Source of the DNA: Pigmentibacter ruber | GTDB taxonomy: Bacteria; Bdellovibrionota_B; Oligoflexia; Silvanigrellales; Silvanigrellaceae | DNA: 64,000 nucleotides | Reading direction: 5' to 3' | Assembly: GCF_009792895.1 (NCBI RefSeq) | Contig: NZ_WSSC01000001.1 | Location: forward strand, 1 to 64,000 | Shown here: positions 33,765 through 43,997 of the stretch, piece by piece | How the letters are laid out: each line of letters begins with the position of its first letter | How positions within the stretch are numbered: the first letter of the stretch is position 1 | Made by a program: the position numbers and the translations under genes | The notes under the pieces: model-generated | What the model was told of the DNA's origin: nothing | Seen by the model: only the letters and a program-made list of their open reading frames with translations | The model's database searches: none

Positions 33765-35575
33765 AAAATATAATTAATAATAGCAAATTCGTTTTCTTTT
33801 TTATTTATTGCATTATCCCTTTTGCCATAATTAAAGTCTTTAATCCCCCATCAAATATTGTATTTGGAATACATGAAGCTATCAGTGAGCTTACAATATT
33901 AATAATAATGGTCTTAATTTTGTATAAAAAATATTACAAAGACGATAGAAAAACTTCAAGTATTTATATTATCACTATCTTTTTTATCACAGCTTTGCTG
34001 ATAGCTGACTTTATCTATATGATAACTATAGTATTTCCTGAAAAAGAAAGTTTACTAACATTCAAGTTATCTATTTTGATGTACGATATATCATTTTTAG
34101 CTATTCTATACATTCTGCTTAAAAAAATGTATGCAAAAATTAAAAGTTATTACATTCATTCGCTTACAATAATTTTTGCAATAATATTTGGATTTATTTC
34201 ATTGAATTATGTTTTAATTCCTTATTTAAGCTCAAGTTCTGCAGATAAAGCAGTGCAGATTCTTTGCGCAATTTTTTCTATTATTGAAATTGCAATAGTT
34301 GCAATAAGTCTTTCACTTTCATTTCTTGTTAAAAAACTAAATCACTTGATTTTTTTAGCAGGAATATTACTGATGGCTTTTGGAGATTTAGTCATAAGAT
34401 ACGAACAAGTATTTAATCAAAATGGGCCACAAACTTATTATGAATATACTTGGAGTTTAGGAATTTTTTTAATTGCGATAAATTTTTTTAAAGTTAAAGA
34501 TTTACTAGATTTCAGAAAAGAACAATTTTCGACTTTTTTTAGTTTAAGGTGTTTATTGCCAATTTCTGGAGTTTTAACAGCATTGGTTATTTATATATTT
34601 TTTCTATTCTCAATTGATTTAGGGAAAGTAAATATATTTAAAATTTCTCGTGAATTACTAATCTTTTATTTTATATTTTTTAGTTTAAATATAATTTCAT
34701 TAAAGTTTTCAAATTTTCTTACAAAAACGTTAAAAAAAGTGTATTTTAATACTTATACTAGTAATACACAGAATAAAATAAATCCTTTATTAATTGAAAT
34801 TGAAGAGATAGTGAATGAATATTACATTGCAAATGAAAAATTAAAAAATCTCTGTCAAGTTAATATATTGCAAGAAAGAGAAATAAATAAATACGAAATT
34901 GAGAAAGTGAAATATTTGCTTTCTTCTAAATTATCCCATGATATTAGGGGGCCAATTACTATTCTTAGAATATTATTCAAAGAGATTGAAAAAGAACTCG
35001 ATCAATCACAAGCCCAAATAATTGCAAACCAGATAGAAAGAATTTCAAGTATAATAGATGAACTAATTTCAGTGAACCTTAACAAAAGCAGTACAATAAC
35101 AAAACAATATTTTTGCAATACCAAAAAAGTAATTGAAGATATTATTTTTGAAAAGACTGAAAAAATTTACAAAGATTTAAAAATAAATTTTTCAGTTCAA
35201 ATTGAAAATCTTTCTTCAGCAAAAATGTGCCCGATTGAATTAACAAGAATTTTATCAAATATAATAAACAATGCTTATGAAGCTTCACAGAATAAAAATG
35301 CTCAAATTTTTATAAATCTTACCAAAAGTGAAGAAAATTTTAATGTCATTGAAATTAAGGATCAAGGGAAAGGAATTAGAGTAGAAGATTTAAAAAAAAT
35401 TGGCAACTTTGGTGTAAGTATTGGAAAAGAACAATTTACTCATGCTGGCTTTGGTTTAGGGTTGTATTATGCAAAATTAACAATTGAAAAATGGGGAGGA
35501 AAATTGTTTATTCAATCAGAAGAAAATGTTGGAACAACAGTGTTTCTTCATATTCCAATTCATTCATCAAACTAA
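33761..35575 (+). CDS. Multi-pass membrane sensor histidine kinase
   Basis: A 604-residue protein. About nine or ten membrane helices fill residues 1-320 and may themselves sense a membrane-soluble signal. A linker helix leads to the dimerisation/phosphoacceptor box LSHDIRGP (His about 392). The catalytic ATPase part has the N box (NIINNAYEAS), G1 (IKDQGKGI) and G2 (GFGLGLYYAK). No receiver or DNA-binding partner gene is adjacent. It is translationally coupled to the GNAT-like protein, which suggests the two share a signal or that one modifies the other. Confidence 0.88.
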   Translation: MKNIINNSKFVFFFIYCIIPFAIIKVFNPPSNIVFGIHEAISELTILIIMVLILYKKYYKDDRKTSSIYIITIFFITALLIADFIYMITIVFPEKESLLTFKLSILMYDISFLAILYILLKKMYAKIKSYYIHSLTIIFAIIFGFISLNYVLIPYLSSSSADKAVQILCAIFSIIEIAIVAISLSLSFLVKKLNHLIFLAGILLMAFGDLVIRYEQVFNQNGPQTYYEYTWSLGIFLIAINFFKVKDLLDFRKEQFSTFFSLRCLLPISGVLTALVIYIFFLFSIDLGKVNIFKISRELLIFYFIFFSLNIISLKFSNFLTKTLKKVYFNTYTSNTQNKINPLLIEIEEIVNEYYIANEKLKNLCQVNILQEREINKYEIEKVKYLLSSKLSHDIRGPITILRILFKEIEKELDQSQAQIIANQIERISSIIDELISVNLNKSSTITKQYFCNTKKVIEDIIFEKTEKIYKDLKINFSVQIENLSSAKMCPIELTRILSNIINNAYEASQNKNAQIFINLTKSEENFNVIEIKDQGKGIRVEDLKKIGNFGVSIGKEQFTHAGFGLGLYYAKLTIEKWGGKLFIQSEENVGTTVFLHIPIHSSN

Positions 35576-35734
35576 GAAAATAAGCTCTATCCACTTATTG
35601 GTTTTCTTTTGAAAAAAAATATATTAAAGGTAATCTAAAATATTTAATAATCTATAAATTGTTTGCTAAACCTTGCAATAAAAGCTTTTTAAGTGAGGTA
35701 TGACCTCATTTACTTTTATTTTAACGGATTATCA

Positions 35735-36751
35735 ATGTTTATAAAAATTTTAAGTCTCATTTATAATATAGGTGTAGTAATGTCTTTGGGTTTGCCTAAT
35801 ACCTCTAAAGCTTCTGTCAATATCATAGCTTGGTGGGGTTATTTTAATAAAGAATTGGTTAGTTTTTTAGAAGATAAATGTAAGACCAAGGTATCATATG
35901 ATGAATATTACACAACGCATGAATTTATAAAAAGAATGAATGAACAATCATATTCTATCGCAATTTTTGCTCAAACAGGTTATAACTTTATAGCAAAAAA
36001 AGCAAACAATAAAGGAGTCAGTTTAGAAGAGATAAAAAAAACACAACACCCTTTAATTTCTCAGTCTATTTTCAATCAAAATTTACCTAAAAATGTTGCT
36101 ATTTTTGCCATAGAAGCCGCTGGATTTTTATATAATGCAGATAAAATTAGTATTTCACCAACAGACTCTTTGCAGGAAATTTTTAGGAAAGCAAAAGGAA
36201 AAAAAGTAATAGTGATTGATAATCCTATTGAGCCAATGAAATTTATTTCTCCTAATTATCAGTTTCCAAGCAATATTAATGCTAAGTTTCAAGATCTTTT
36301 TGCAGATGTGGAAATTATTGTTTCTAATGATTTGGCTAATTTTAGCAATGATAAAGATATTGTATTAGCACAAGCTTGGCTAGGAAACGCTTATGCCCAA
36401 ATTAAAAACAATCCTAAATTAAAGTTTATTCATCACCCAGCTATTTCAAATTTAGGTGCAGATCTTATTGCCGCATTGAATACAAAAACAGAAACAGAGT
36501 GTGTAGTAAAAGCATTGGCTGGGAAAGAGATCAATACAAAAATAGTTTCTAATGATTTTCGTCTTTCTCCCTATGGGATATTAACAAAAAATAAAAATAT
36601 TGCGAGTGACTTGTATTTAGAAGTAAACAACTATTTTTTTAAAAATACGCTTCAAAATTTACAGTGGACGACTAGGCCTACTGAGGAAGAATATTTAAAA
36701 ATTATAAAACTATGGGAAAGAACAAAATTAGATTTGTTAAGTAAAAATTGA
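35735..36751 (+). CDS. PotD-like periplasmic binding protein, tandem copy 1
   Basis: A protein of about 338 residues with an N-terminal signal/anchor helix. A two-lobed binding protein of the spermidine/putrescine (PotD) type follows: NIIAWWGYFNKELVSFLEDKC near the start, DNPIEPMKF at the hinge, and a late HHPAISNLGADLIAA. I start it at ATG 35735 (GGAT upstream), which gives a normal signal sequence; the longer frame starts before it. A close paralogue follows after six bases, then a hybrid kinase. No permease is present, so these proteins are likely receptors for the kinase. Confidence 0.78.
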   Translation: MFIKILSLIYNIGVVMSLGLPNTSKASVNIIAWWGYFNKELVSFLEDKCKTKVSYDEYYTTHEFIKRMNEQSYSIAIFAQTGYNFIAKKANNKGVSLEEIKKTQHPLISQSIFNQNLPKNVAIFAIEAAGFLYNADKISISPTDSLQEIFRKAKGKKVIVIDNPIEPMKFISPNYQFPSNINAKFQDLFADVEIIVSNDLANFSNDKDIVLAQAWLGNAYAQIKNNPKLKFIHHPAISNLGADLIAALNTKTETECVVKALAGKEINTKIVSNDFRLSPYGILTKNKNIASDLYLEVNNYFFKNTLQNLQWTTRPTEEEYLKIIKLWERTKLDLLSKN

Positions 36752-36757
36752 TCTTTT

Positions 36758-37774
36758 ATGCAAGTTTTTTTCACTTTTTTAATAAAAGTAGTTCTAATGA
36801 GTTTAACTTTAACAACATATCAGAAAAATGCTTTTGCAGTAAATATATTATCCTGGTGGGGGTATTTTAATTCCGTAATTGTTTCTGAATTAGAGCAACG
36901 ATGTGGAGCAAAAATATCTTACGATGAATTTTATTCTATTGATGAATTTTTAAAAAGATTTCACGAACAGGAATATTCAATAGTTATATTTCCCCAAAGC
37001 ACTTATAATTTAGTCGCGCAAAAAGTTGCAAATAAAGGAACTGATATCTCGGATATTCGAAAAAAATATGCTGAAGGTGTATCTAATTCAGGTTTTGCTA
37101 AAAATTTACCAAAAAATGTAGGTATTTTTGCCATTGAGGCCGCTGGTTTTTTGTATAATTCAGAAAAATTAACAATTGGTCCTGAGTTACCTTTAGAAGT
37201 TATTTTTCAAAAGTTAAAAAATAAAAAAATTATTATTTTAGATAATCCTATAGAACCAATGAAGTTGATTGCTAAATTAGGTGAGCAAGTTACGTTTGAA
37301 GAAGCTGTGTTGCGGTTTAAAAAAATATTTACAAATGTTGATGTTATTTTAAGTAATGATATTGCAAATTTTTATAAAGATGAAAATATTGTAATACTGC
37401 ATGCTTGGATAGGAAATTCATACGAAATTATCAAAAAAAATCCAAAATATAAATTTATGCATCACCCAAAAGTTTCATATATTGGTGGAGATCTTATTGC
37501 TTCACTCGATAAAAATCCTAAAACTTCTTGTGTAATGAAAATTTTAGCCGACAAAGAAATGAATACAAAAATTATTGCGCATGACTTTAGAATGTCACCT
37601 TATGGTTCTCTGCGAGAATTTGAGAAAAAAATTGATCCCTTATATTTACAAGTTAATAATTCATTTTTTGATAAAACTTATGATAAGTTACAGTGGCATG
37701 GAAGACCGAGTAGTAACGAGTTTCAAAAAATTTCGGAATTATGGCAGAAAATAAAAGTAGAAATACAAAATTAA
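36758..37774 (+). CDS. PotD-like periplasmic binding protein, tandem copy 2
   Basis: A 338-residue paralogue of the protein upstream with the same landmarks (NILSWWGYFNSVIVSELEQRC, IFAIEAAGFLYNSEKL, LDNPIEPMKL, HHPKVSYIGGDLIAS, SPYGSL). A signal peptide is cleaved near ..NAFA/VNI. Its last 34 bases overlap the start of the hybrid histidine kinase gene, a strong sign that the proteins work together. The ligand may be a polyamine or another small cation by family, but this is not proven. Confidence 0.8.
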   Translation: MQVFFTFLIKVVLMSLTLTTYQKNAFAVNILSWWGYFNSVIVSELEQRCGAKISYDEFYSIDEFLKRFHEQEYSIVIFPQSTYNLVAQKVANKGTDISDIRKKYAEGVSNSGFAKNLPKNVGIFAIEAAGFLYNSEKLTIGPELPLEVIFQKLKNKKIIILDNPIEPMKLIAKLGEQVTFEEAVLRFKKIFTNVDVILSNDIANFYKDENIVILHAWIGNSYEIIKKNPKYKFMHHPKVSYIGGDLIASLDKNPKTSCVMKILADKEMNTKIIAHDFRMSPYGSLREFEKKIDPLYLQVNNSFFDKTYDKLQWHGRPSSNEFQKISELWQKIKVEIQN

Positions 37775-40080
37775 ACTTTAATAGAATTATAAACTATATC
37801 AATGCACTATCATTAAGTATTATTATTATAATTTTTGTTATTTTAACTGGAGTTATTCTACTTTTGTATTTTCAGTATAAAGAAACAAATAATAATCTTT
37901 TAAAAGAAAAAAAAGAAAAAATATATGGAACTTATGTAAATGACATTTTTCAAAAAATTTTATTGCTTTCTTACTCGAGCCCTTTTTTAAGTTACTTACA
38001 TGCAGGAGAAACTTCTAGAAATTTGTTAGAAATTGAACTTCTAAAAAATTTCAACATGTATGTTAGTAAAGAGTTGATTGGTTATAAACTTTTTGATCAT
38101 AACAATAATTTTCTTTCTTCAGTTGGAAAAGAAAGTGATACATACTTAATTTTAGAACTCTGCTATTTGAATAATACAATTAATCCTACAATTGGTAGAT
38201 GCAAAGCATATTTGCATGTTTTTTTTAATTTTGCAGCTGTGCTAAAAAAAATTAGTAATTTAGATGCAAGTTGGAATCATTGCAGTAATTGTTATCAATT
38301 TGAAATAAAAAATGGAGCTATTTTAAATGGTATTAGAATAATTAAAAATAACAATTTTGTTATTCCATATGAAATAAAACGTGATAAAAATGAGCAATTA
38401 CTTTATTCTTTTTTAATAGCATTAATTTTCTTACTTATATTTGTTTGTATTGCCTTTTATATAAATGGATTAATTTTAAAAAAGTATATTATTAAACCAG
38501 TTAGTAATTTATTTGAATATGTCCAAACATCAAGAAGTAACGGTTCATTTTTACTAGAAGAAATTTTTCAGGTAGCTGAAAAAGTTGATGAATTAAGACT
38601 AAAAATAGCAACTGCTGAAAGAGAAAAACAACAGGCAGAGTTTATGAAACTAGCTCAAGTAGCCCATGATATACGCTCACCACTTGCCGCATTAAATGTT
38701 TTTTTAAATGTAATAAATGAGTTACCTGAAGATAAAAGAATATTAGCACGCAATGCTATATATCGAATTCAAGATATTGCAAATAATTTAGTAAAAAAAC
38801 AGCAAAATATTTTTCAGTCTGAAAATAAAGCGCTTTCAGAAGAAGAAGAAAGTATCCAACTCATTTCTAGTTTAGTTGAATCTTTAATCTCAGAAAAAAG
38901 AATGCAATATACCTTTAATAGTAGCATTAAAATAGAATTTGAGCACAATCAAAATGCATACAATACATTTGCAAAAGTTCAACCAAATGAATTTAAAAGA
39001 ATGTTATCGAATTTAATAAACAATTCTTTTGAAGCAATTGAAAATGAAGGAAAAGTTATACTTTCATTATCTGCATTAGAAGGAAAAATTCATTTGAAGC
39101 TTAAGGATACAGGAATAGGGATCCCGGAAAATATTCTTCCAAGATTAATGGAGGAAGGGCATACTTATAATAAAAAAGGTGGAACGGGTCTCGGTCTTTC
39201 TCACGCCAATAAATTGATCAAAAATTGGGGCGGATCTTTTTCTATTCAGTCACAAGTAAATTATGGTACCACCATATCAATGAGTTTTGCAAAAGCAATA
39301 TCCCCTGCTTGGTTTTTATCCAAATTAAGTATTCCTGAAAATTCTTTAGTTGTTGTCGTGGATGATGATGAATCAATTCATAGCACATGGAAAGAAAAAT
39401 TTAAGAGTCTTATTGATGCTAATATTACATTACAACATTTTATTCATCCTAGTGTTTTTTTTACTTGGTATGATGATATTAAAAAGACTTTAAATAAAAA
39501 TATCTTTGTTTTATGTGACTATGAATTTATGAATTCATCTGAAAATGGAGTTTCAATATTGAGAAAATTAAATATATCTGATCAATCTGTCTTAGTTTCA
39601 AGTAAATTTGATGATTCAACGTTACAAATAGAATGTGAAAAATTTGGAATTAAATTAATTCCAAAATGTTTAGTTTATTTATTACCTATTTTTTTAGAAA
39701 AAGGAATATCTAAAAATTCAAGTTTTTCTGATAAAGTAAAAGACTATAATGTTACAAATGATTCAGAAGTTTTTGCCGTTTTAATTGATGATGATATTTT
39801 CATGCATGATTTATGGAAATTAGCAGCAAAAGATAAATGTATAGTTTGTTTTCAAGAACCCGAATCTTTTTTTGTGCAAATGCATAAGTTTAGGAAAGAT
39901 ATAAGTATTTATATAGATTCTTCCTTATCAGGAAATAAAAAAGGAGAAGAAATAGCAAAAGAAATTTATCAATTGGGTTTTAAAAATATATACTTAGCAA
40001 CAGGATATCATCCAAAACATTTCCCTGAGATGCCATGGATTAAAGAAATTCGTGATAAAACTCCACCTTGGTTTAATTAA
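37741..40080 (+). CDS. Hybrid histidine kinase with two receiver domains
   Basis: A 779-residue protein. A membrane helix (about 17-47) is followed by a periplasmic sensor region with two cysteine pairs and a second membrane helix (about 220-245). The phosphoacceptor helix has AHDIRSP (His about 308). The ATPase domain has NLINNSFEA, DTGIGI and GGTGLGLS. A first receiver has acidic DDD at about 540 and phosphoacceptor Asp in LCDYEF (about 593). A second receiver has IDDD at about 682 and Asp in YIDSSLSG (about 726). There is no output domain. The gene overlaps the preceding binding-protein gene by 34 bases, so the binding proteins probably feed its periplasmic domain. Confidence 0.88.
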   Translation: MAENKSRNTKLNFNRIINYINALSLSIIIIIFVILTGVILLLYFQYKETNNNLLKEKKEKIYGTYVNDIFQKILLLSYSSPFLSYLHAGETSRNLLEIELLKNFNMYVSKELIGYKLFDHNNNFLSSVGKESDTYLILELCYLNNTINPTIGRCKAYLHVFFNFAAVLKKISNLDASWNHCSNCYQFEIKNGAILNGIRIIKNNNFVIPYEIKRDKNEQLLYSFLIALIFLLIFVCIAFYINGLILKKYIIKPVSNLFEYVQTSRSNGSFLLEEIFQVAEKVDELRLKIATAEREKQQAEFMKLAQVAHDIRSPLAALNVFLNVINELPEDKRILARNAIYRIQDIANNLVKKQQNIFQSENKALSEEEESIQLISSLVESLISEKRMQYTFNSSIKIEFEHNQNAYNTFAKVQPNEFKRMLSNLINNSFEAIENEGKVILSLSALEGKIHLKLKDTGIGIPENILPRLMEEGHTYNKKGGTGLGLSHANKLIKNWGGSFSIQSQVNYGTTISMSFAKAISPAWFLSKLSIPENSLVVVVDDDESIHSTWKEKFKSLIDANITLQHFIHPSVFFTWYDDIKKTLNKNIFVLCDYEFMNSSENGVSILRKLNISDQSVLVSSKFDDSTLQIECEKFGIKLIPKCLVYLLPIFLEKGISKNSSFSDKVKDYNVTNDSEVFAVLIDDDIFMHDLWKLAAKDKCIVCFQEPESFFVQMHKFRKDISIYIDSSLSGNKKGEEIAKEIYQLGFKNIYLATGYHPKHFPEMPWIKEIRDKTPPWFN

Positions 40081-40157
40081 TATTTTATTATTCTTGGCGA
40101 CATTTTTTAGACTCCAGGACTTTAAGTGATAAATATAATAATATTTTAATGCAATAA

Positions 40158-40882
40158 TTATATTTGGAGGGAAAAATTCAGCGTATAAATGAAAAATTTA
40201 AATAATTAGACATCATTTATAGAAACCATCCCCTCATTTCTTTTTTAAATGATAATACGAAACCCCCATTAGGAAAATTATCTTTTATACCGTTACTTTC
40301 CCACTTTGCGATGAGTTTTTCTGATGTTAATGAATATTGCTTTAGAGATTTGAAATCTGATGATATTTTTCAAAAAATTGTTAATCAACATAATTATGAA
40401 GATGAACTTCATTCAGCTCTTTTTCTTCGAGATCTTAAACATTTTGATTGTAACTCTCCCCAAAAATTTTCAGAGTCTTTAACCACGATTTGGAATTCAA
40501 ATAATGTCAATTCACGAAAATGTTTTTATGAACTTGTTGGTTTACTTTATAATGCTATTCCAATCGAGAAATATATTATTTTAGAATCAGTTGAAAGAAA
40601 TGGTAACATTCTTTTTAAAGCATTTTCTTCTATTACAGAAGAATTGAGTTTAGTTACTGGAAATAAATATGTTTACTTTGGTCATCATCATTTTGAACTG
40701 GAATCAGGTAGAGCAATTAGTGAACTCTATAAAGCAAATATTAATTATATAAATAATTATCAATTGGATGTTGAAGTGTTTACGAAATCATGTTTTTAAT
40801 TGATAAAGATTATGAGATTTTTAATTTATTTTGGCTAGATCTTTATAATTATGCAGCAAATTATACTAATCAATTAGGTTAA
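40158..40882 (+). pseudogene. Decayed haem-oxygenase-like (diiron oxidase) gene
   Basis: One frame reads coding-like from about 40158, is cut by TAA at 40203-40205, then is open from 40206 (..RNHPLISFLNDN, GKLSFIPLLSHF) through an ATG at 40311 to a stop at 40799. The sequence continues naturally in a neighbouring frame from 40790 to 40882 (DKDYEIFNLFWLDLYNYA). The HPL..GKLS.. start, a DELH metal-type helix (..NYEDELHS..) and HHFELESG resemble haem-oxygenase-like diiron enzymes. The position where family members usually have GH carries GR, so a metal ligand is lost. A shortened protein from the ATG at 40311 (162 residues) could still be made. Confidence 0.6.
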
Positions 40883-40940
40883 TATATTTTAATATTTTAT
40901 AAGGTTAACGAATTTTAATTTTAAGAATTTTATTTAAACA

Positions 40941-40984
40941 AATAAAAAACCCTTTATTTTAAAAATTTAAATAAAATAAAGGGT
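40941..40984 (-). terminator. Rho-independent terminator of dnaK
   Basis: A 12-bp perfect stem ACCCTTTATTTT / AAAATAAAGGGT (40949-40960 with 40973-40984) is followed on the minus strand by six U residues. It lies 25 bases after the dnaK stop. Confidence 0.88.
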
Positions 40985-41008
40985 AAATTATTGTATCAAA
41001 ATTGCAGA

Positions 41009-42940
41009 TTAATTATTGGATTCAAACTCAGCATCAACAACTCCATCTTTATTTTTAGAATTGTTTTGATTGTTACTTTGTTGTTGTCCGCCAGTGCCAG
41101 TTCCAGGGTTTGCGCCAGGTTGAGCTCCTTGTGCACCGGCATTTTTATACATTTCTTCTGCCAATTTATGGGCTTTAGCTTCAAGAGAAGCAATTGCCGC
41201 TTCTAGAGCTGCTTTGTCTTCACTCTTTGTTTCAAGGACAGAACGCGCGCTTGTTAATTCTGTTTCTAGAGAAGCCTTCATATCAGCCGGAAGCTTATCG
41301 CCATTTTCTTTTAAATTCTTTTCAGTTTGGAAGATAATGCTATCTAATTTATTGCGAGTATCAATAGCTTCACGACGCGCTTTGTCCTCTGCAGCATGGC
41401 GTTCAGCTTCTTCCATCATGCGCTTGATTTCTGCTTCTGAAAGTCCGCCAGAGTTAGAAACAGTAATTTTTTGTTCTTTACTGGTTCCTAGGTCTTTAGC
41501 TGAAACGTTTAGAATACCGTTAGCGTCAATATCAAATGTTACTTCAATTTGCGGAACACCACGCGGTGCAGCAGGAATTTCTGTTAAGTTAAATTGTCCA
41601 AGACGGCGGTTGTCACGAGCCATTTCACGTTCACCTTGGAATACACCAATTTCCACGCTAGTTTGGTTATCGGCTGCTGTTGAGAAAATTTGGCTTGCAC
41701 GTTTTGGAATAGTGCTGTTGCGTTCAATGAGTTTAGTAAATACACCACCAAGTGTTTCAATCCCTAAGCTTAAAGGAGTAACGTCGAGTAATAGAACGTC
41801 TTTTACTTCACCGCCAAGAACGCCTGCTTGAACCGCTGCACCAACAGCAACAACTTCGTCAGGATTCACTGTGCGGTTTGGTTCTTTCTTGAAGAAAGCT
41901 TTTACTTTATCGCCAACTAAAGGAATACGTGTAGAACCACCAACCATTACAACTTCATCAATTTGTTCAACAGAAAGATTAGCATCACGTAAAGCAGCGC
42001 GGCATGGCTCGATTGTTCTATCAATGATATCCATGATCATTTGTTCAAATTGAGAACGCATTAAGCTTACAGCGAGGTGCTTTGGTCCTGTTTGATCTGC
42101 TGTTAAGTATGGTAGATTGATGTCTACTTTAGTTTGTCCAGAAAGTTCAATTTTTGCTTTTTCTGCAGCTTCTTTTAAACGTTGCATTGCCATTGGGTCT
42201 TTAGAGACATCAATAGAAGTTTGCTTTTTGAACTCGCCAACTAGAAATTCAATTAAGCGTTCATCAACGTTGTCACCACCAAGGTGTGTGTCTCCATTTG
42301 TGGAAAGAACTTCAACAACGTTGTCGCCTACTTCAAGAACGGACACATCGAATGTACCGCCACCAAAGTCGTAAACAGCAATTTTTTGGTTAGTTTTTTT
42401 GTCTAAACCATATGCAAGAGCGGCAGCTGTAGGTTCGTTGATGATACGTAGTACTTCAAGACCTGCAATTTTACCTGCATCTTTTGTAGCTTGGCGTTGG
42501 GAGTCATTAAAATATGCTGGAACTGTAATAACAGCTTTAGTTACGCTTTGGCCAAGATAACTTTCTGCTGCTTCCTTTAATTTTTGTAGAACTTTTGCTG
42601 AAATTTCAGGTGGAGCCATGTCTTTTCCACCAATTTCAAATAAAACTTTGTCACTTGCGCCTTTTTTTACTAGGTAAGGCATTTTTGTAGCTTCTTCTGA
42701 GCGTTCAGAGAAATGGCTACCGATAAAGCGTTTTGCTGAGTAAATAGTATTACGTGGATTTGTTACTGCTTGGTTGCGAGCTGCGCGACCAACAATAAAT
42801 TCGCCATCGCGTGTATAAGCTACAACTGAGGGAGTTGTGCGTTCACCTTCTTGATTTGTAATGACTTTTGCTTGACCATTTTCCATAACAGCCACAACCG
42901 AGTTGGTTGTTCCCAAGTCAATTCCAATTATCTTACTCAT
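41009..42940 (-). CDS. dnaK: Molecular chaperone DnaK (Hsp70)
   Basis: A 643-residue Hsp70 of normal length. The N-terminal ATPase has [32 protein letters not shown] and [11 protein letters not shown]. The interdomain linker is [18 protein letters not shown]. The substrate-binding domain follows, with a Gly/Asn/Gln-rich tail ending in acidic ..[10 protein letters not shown]. It refolds or holds unfolded proteins with DnaJ and GrpE. GGAGG precedes the ATG. grpE and dnaJ are not next to it here. Codon use is less AT-biased, as for highly expressed genes. Several long antisense frames inside it are shadows. Confidence 0.98.
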   Translation of the reverse strand: MSKIIGIDLGTTNSVVAVMENGQAKVITNQEGERTTPSVVAYTRDGEFIVGRAARNQAVTNPRNTIYSAKRFIGSHFSERSEEATKMPYLVKKGASDKVLFEIGGKDMAPPEISAKVLQKLKEAAESYLGQSVTKAVITVPAYFNDSQRQATKDAGKIAGLEVLRIINEPTAAALAYGLDKKTNQKIAVYDFGGGTFDVSVLEVGDNVVEVLSTNGDTHLGGDNVDERLIEFLVGEFKKQTSIDVSKDPMAMQRLKEAAEKAKIELSGQTKVDINLPYLTADQTGPKHLAVSLMRSQFEQMIMDIIDRTIEPCRAALRDANLSVEQIDEVVMVGGSTRIPLVGDKVKAFFKKEPNRTVNPDEVVAVGAAVQAGVLGGEVKDVLLLDVTPLSLGIETLGGVFTKLIERNSTIPKRASQIFSTAADNQTSVEIGVFQGEREMARDNRRLGQFNLTEIPAAPRGVPQIEVTFDIDANGILNVSAKDLGTSKEQKITVSNSGGLSEAEIKRMMEEAERHAAEDKARREAIDTRNKLDSIIFQTEKNLKENGDKLPADMKASLETELTSARSVLETKSEDKAALEAAIASLEAKAHKLAEEMYKNAGAQGAQPGANPGTGTGGQQQSNNQNNSKNKDGVVDAEFESNN

Positions 42941-43069
42941 ACTAGGACCTCCAAAAAAGGGATAAAAAATTAATCATTTTTGTTTTCAATACTTAGGGAA
43001 AAGCTTTTTGTTTTTAGGCTGTTATGTATGAGCCTGAAATCAGGATGCTTCCACTCCCTGCTTTCCTGG

Positions 43070-43097
43070 AACATAAGCACCTATTTTCTTGTGTCAA
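43070..43097 (-). promoter_or_regulatory. Candidate sigma-70 promoter for dnaK
   Basis: On the minus strand TTGACA (43097-43092), 16 bases, then TATGTT (43075-43070), about 130 bases before the dnaK start. No CIRCE element (TTAGCACTC-N9-GAGTGCTAA) and no clear sigma-32 box is visible in the 361-base spacer 42941-43301. Confidence 0.4.
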
Positions 43098-43301
43098 CTA
43101 ACCTTTTTTAAAACAAGTCAATTTGTTTATGTTAATTGAGGAGTAAGATTATAAGAAGGCTTAAAAAAGTTAATATAATTAATTTAAAGAGCAAAAATGT
43201 CTTAAGGTGATAGTTTATTGGAATAAAATTTGCAGCCTTTTAGAGTATCGGCTAAATGAATATACTAGGCTTTTTTTTAGTGCTTTTGGAGAGTGGTAAT
43301 T

Positions 43302-43964
43302 GTGTTAGATAGTTTAATCGATTTTTTTACAACTTACGGTTCAATTGCTGTTTTTGGAGTACTTCTATTGTGCGGTTTTGGCTTGCCAATTCCTGAAGAT
43401 ATTACACTTGTTGCAGGCGGGGTTATCTCTTCTGTTGCATGTAATGTTGATGGTTCATTTTTACAAGCCTTAAATGACTGTAATGAAGTACATATTATGC
43501 TGCTAATATCTATGGCTGGTGTATTAATAGGTGATAGTACCATGTTTTTCTTAGGAAGAATATATGGTAAAAGACTATTAAAAGTAAGATTTTTTTCTAA
43601 AATAGTAACTGAAAAAAGATATACGTGGATTCAAGAAAAATTTGCAAAACATGGTTTTTGGCTTATCTTTGCAGCGCGATTTATGCCTGGATTACGTTCG
43701 CCAATTTTCGTAGTTACAGGTATAACTCGTCAAGTTTCATATCTTAAATTTCTATTGACCGATGGTTTTGCTGCTATCATTAGTGTTCCAGTATGGGTTT
43801 ATCTAGGATTTTGGGGAGAACGTCAATTAAGTGATTTGAATTTGCTCGACCACTATGTGAAAAAAGGGCAGTATGGAATTTTTGCTATATTAGGAATAGC
43901 AATAGTTACATTAATTATTGTTTGGTTTATCAAAAAGAAAATTAATGAAAAAACAAGTATATAA
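43302..43964 (+). CDS. DedA-family membrane protein
   Basis: A protein of about 220 residues. The DedA/SNARE-associated domain shows GFGLPIPEDITLVAGG near the start, FLGRIYGKRLL, and the basic FAARFMPGLRSPIFVVTG motif with arginines needed in family members. DedA proteins flip undecaprenyl phosphate or other phospholipids and support envelope energetics. The start GTG at 43302 is chosen because GGAGAG ends eight bases upstream; an earlier in-frame GTG at 43293 would overlap that site. Confidence 0.88.
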   Translation: MLDSLIDFFTTYGSIAVFGVLLLCGFGLPIPEDITLVAGGVISSVACNVDGSFLQALNDCNEVHIMLLISMAGVLIGDSTMFFLGRIYGKRLLKVRFFSKIVTEKRYTWIQEKFAKHGFWLIFAARFMPGLRSPIFVVTGITRQVSYLKFLLTDGFAAIISVPVWVYLGFWGERQLSDLNLLDHYVKKGQYGIFAILGIAIVTLIIVWFIKKKINEKTSI

Positions 43965-43997
43965 AAAATTAACAAGTTAACATGAAAGTACATTAGA

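Noticed and set aside
33099..40080. A complete defence system among the kinase/GNAT/SBP genes
   Set aside because: No nuclease, helicase, toxin or STAND NTPase is present in this stretch; the genes fit sensing better.
41214..42374. Several long plus-strand frames inside dnaK
   Set aside because: They are antisense shadows caused by its less AT-rich codon use; they lack ribosome binding sites and family motifs.
42941..43301. CIRCE or sigma-32 control of dnaK
   Set aside because: No TTAGCACTC-type repeat or CTTGAAA/CCCCAT pair is found; only a sigma-70-like match is seen.
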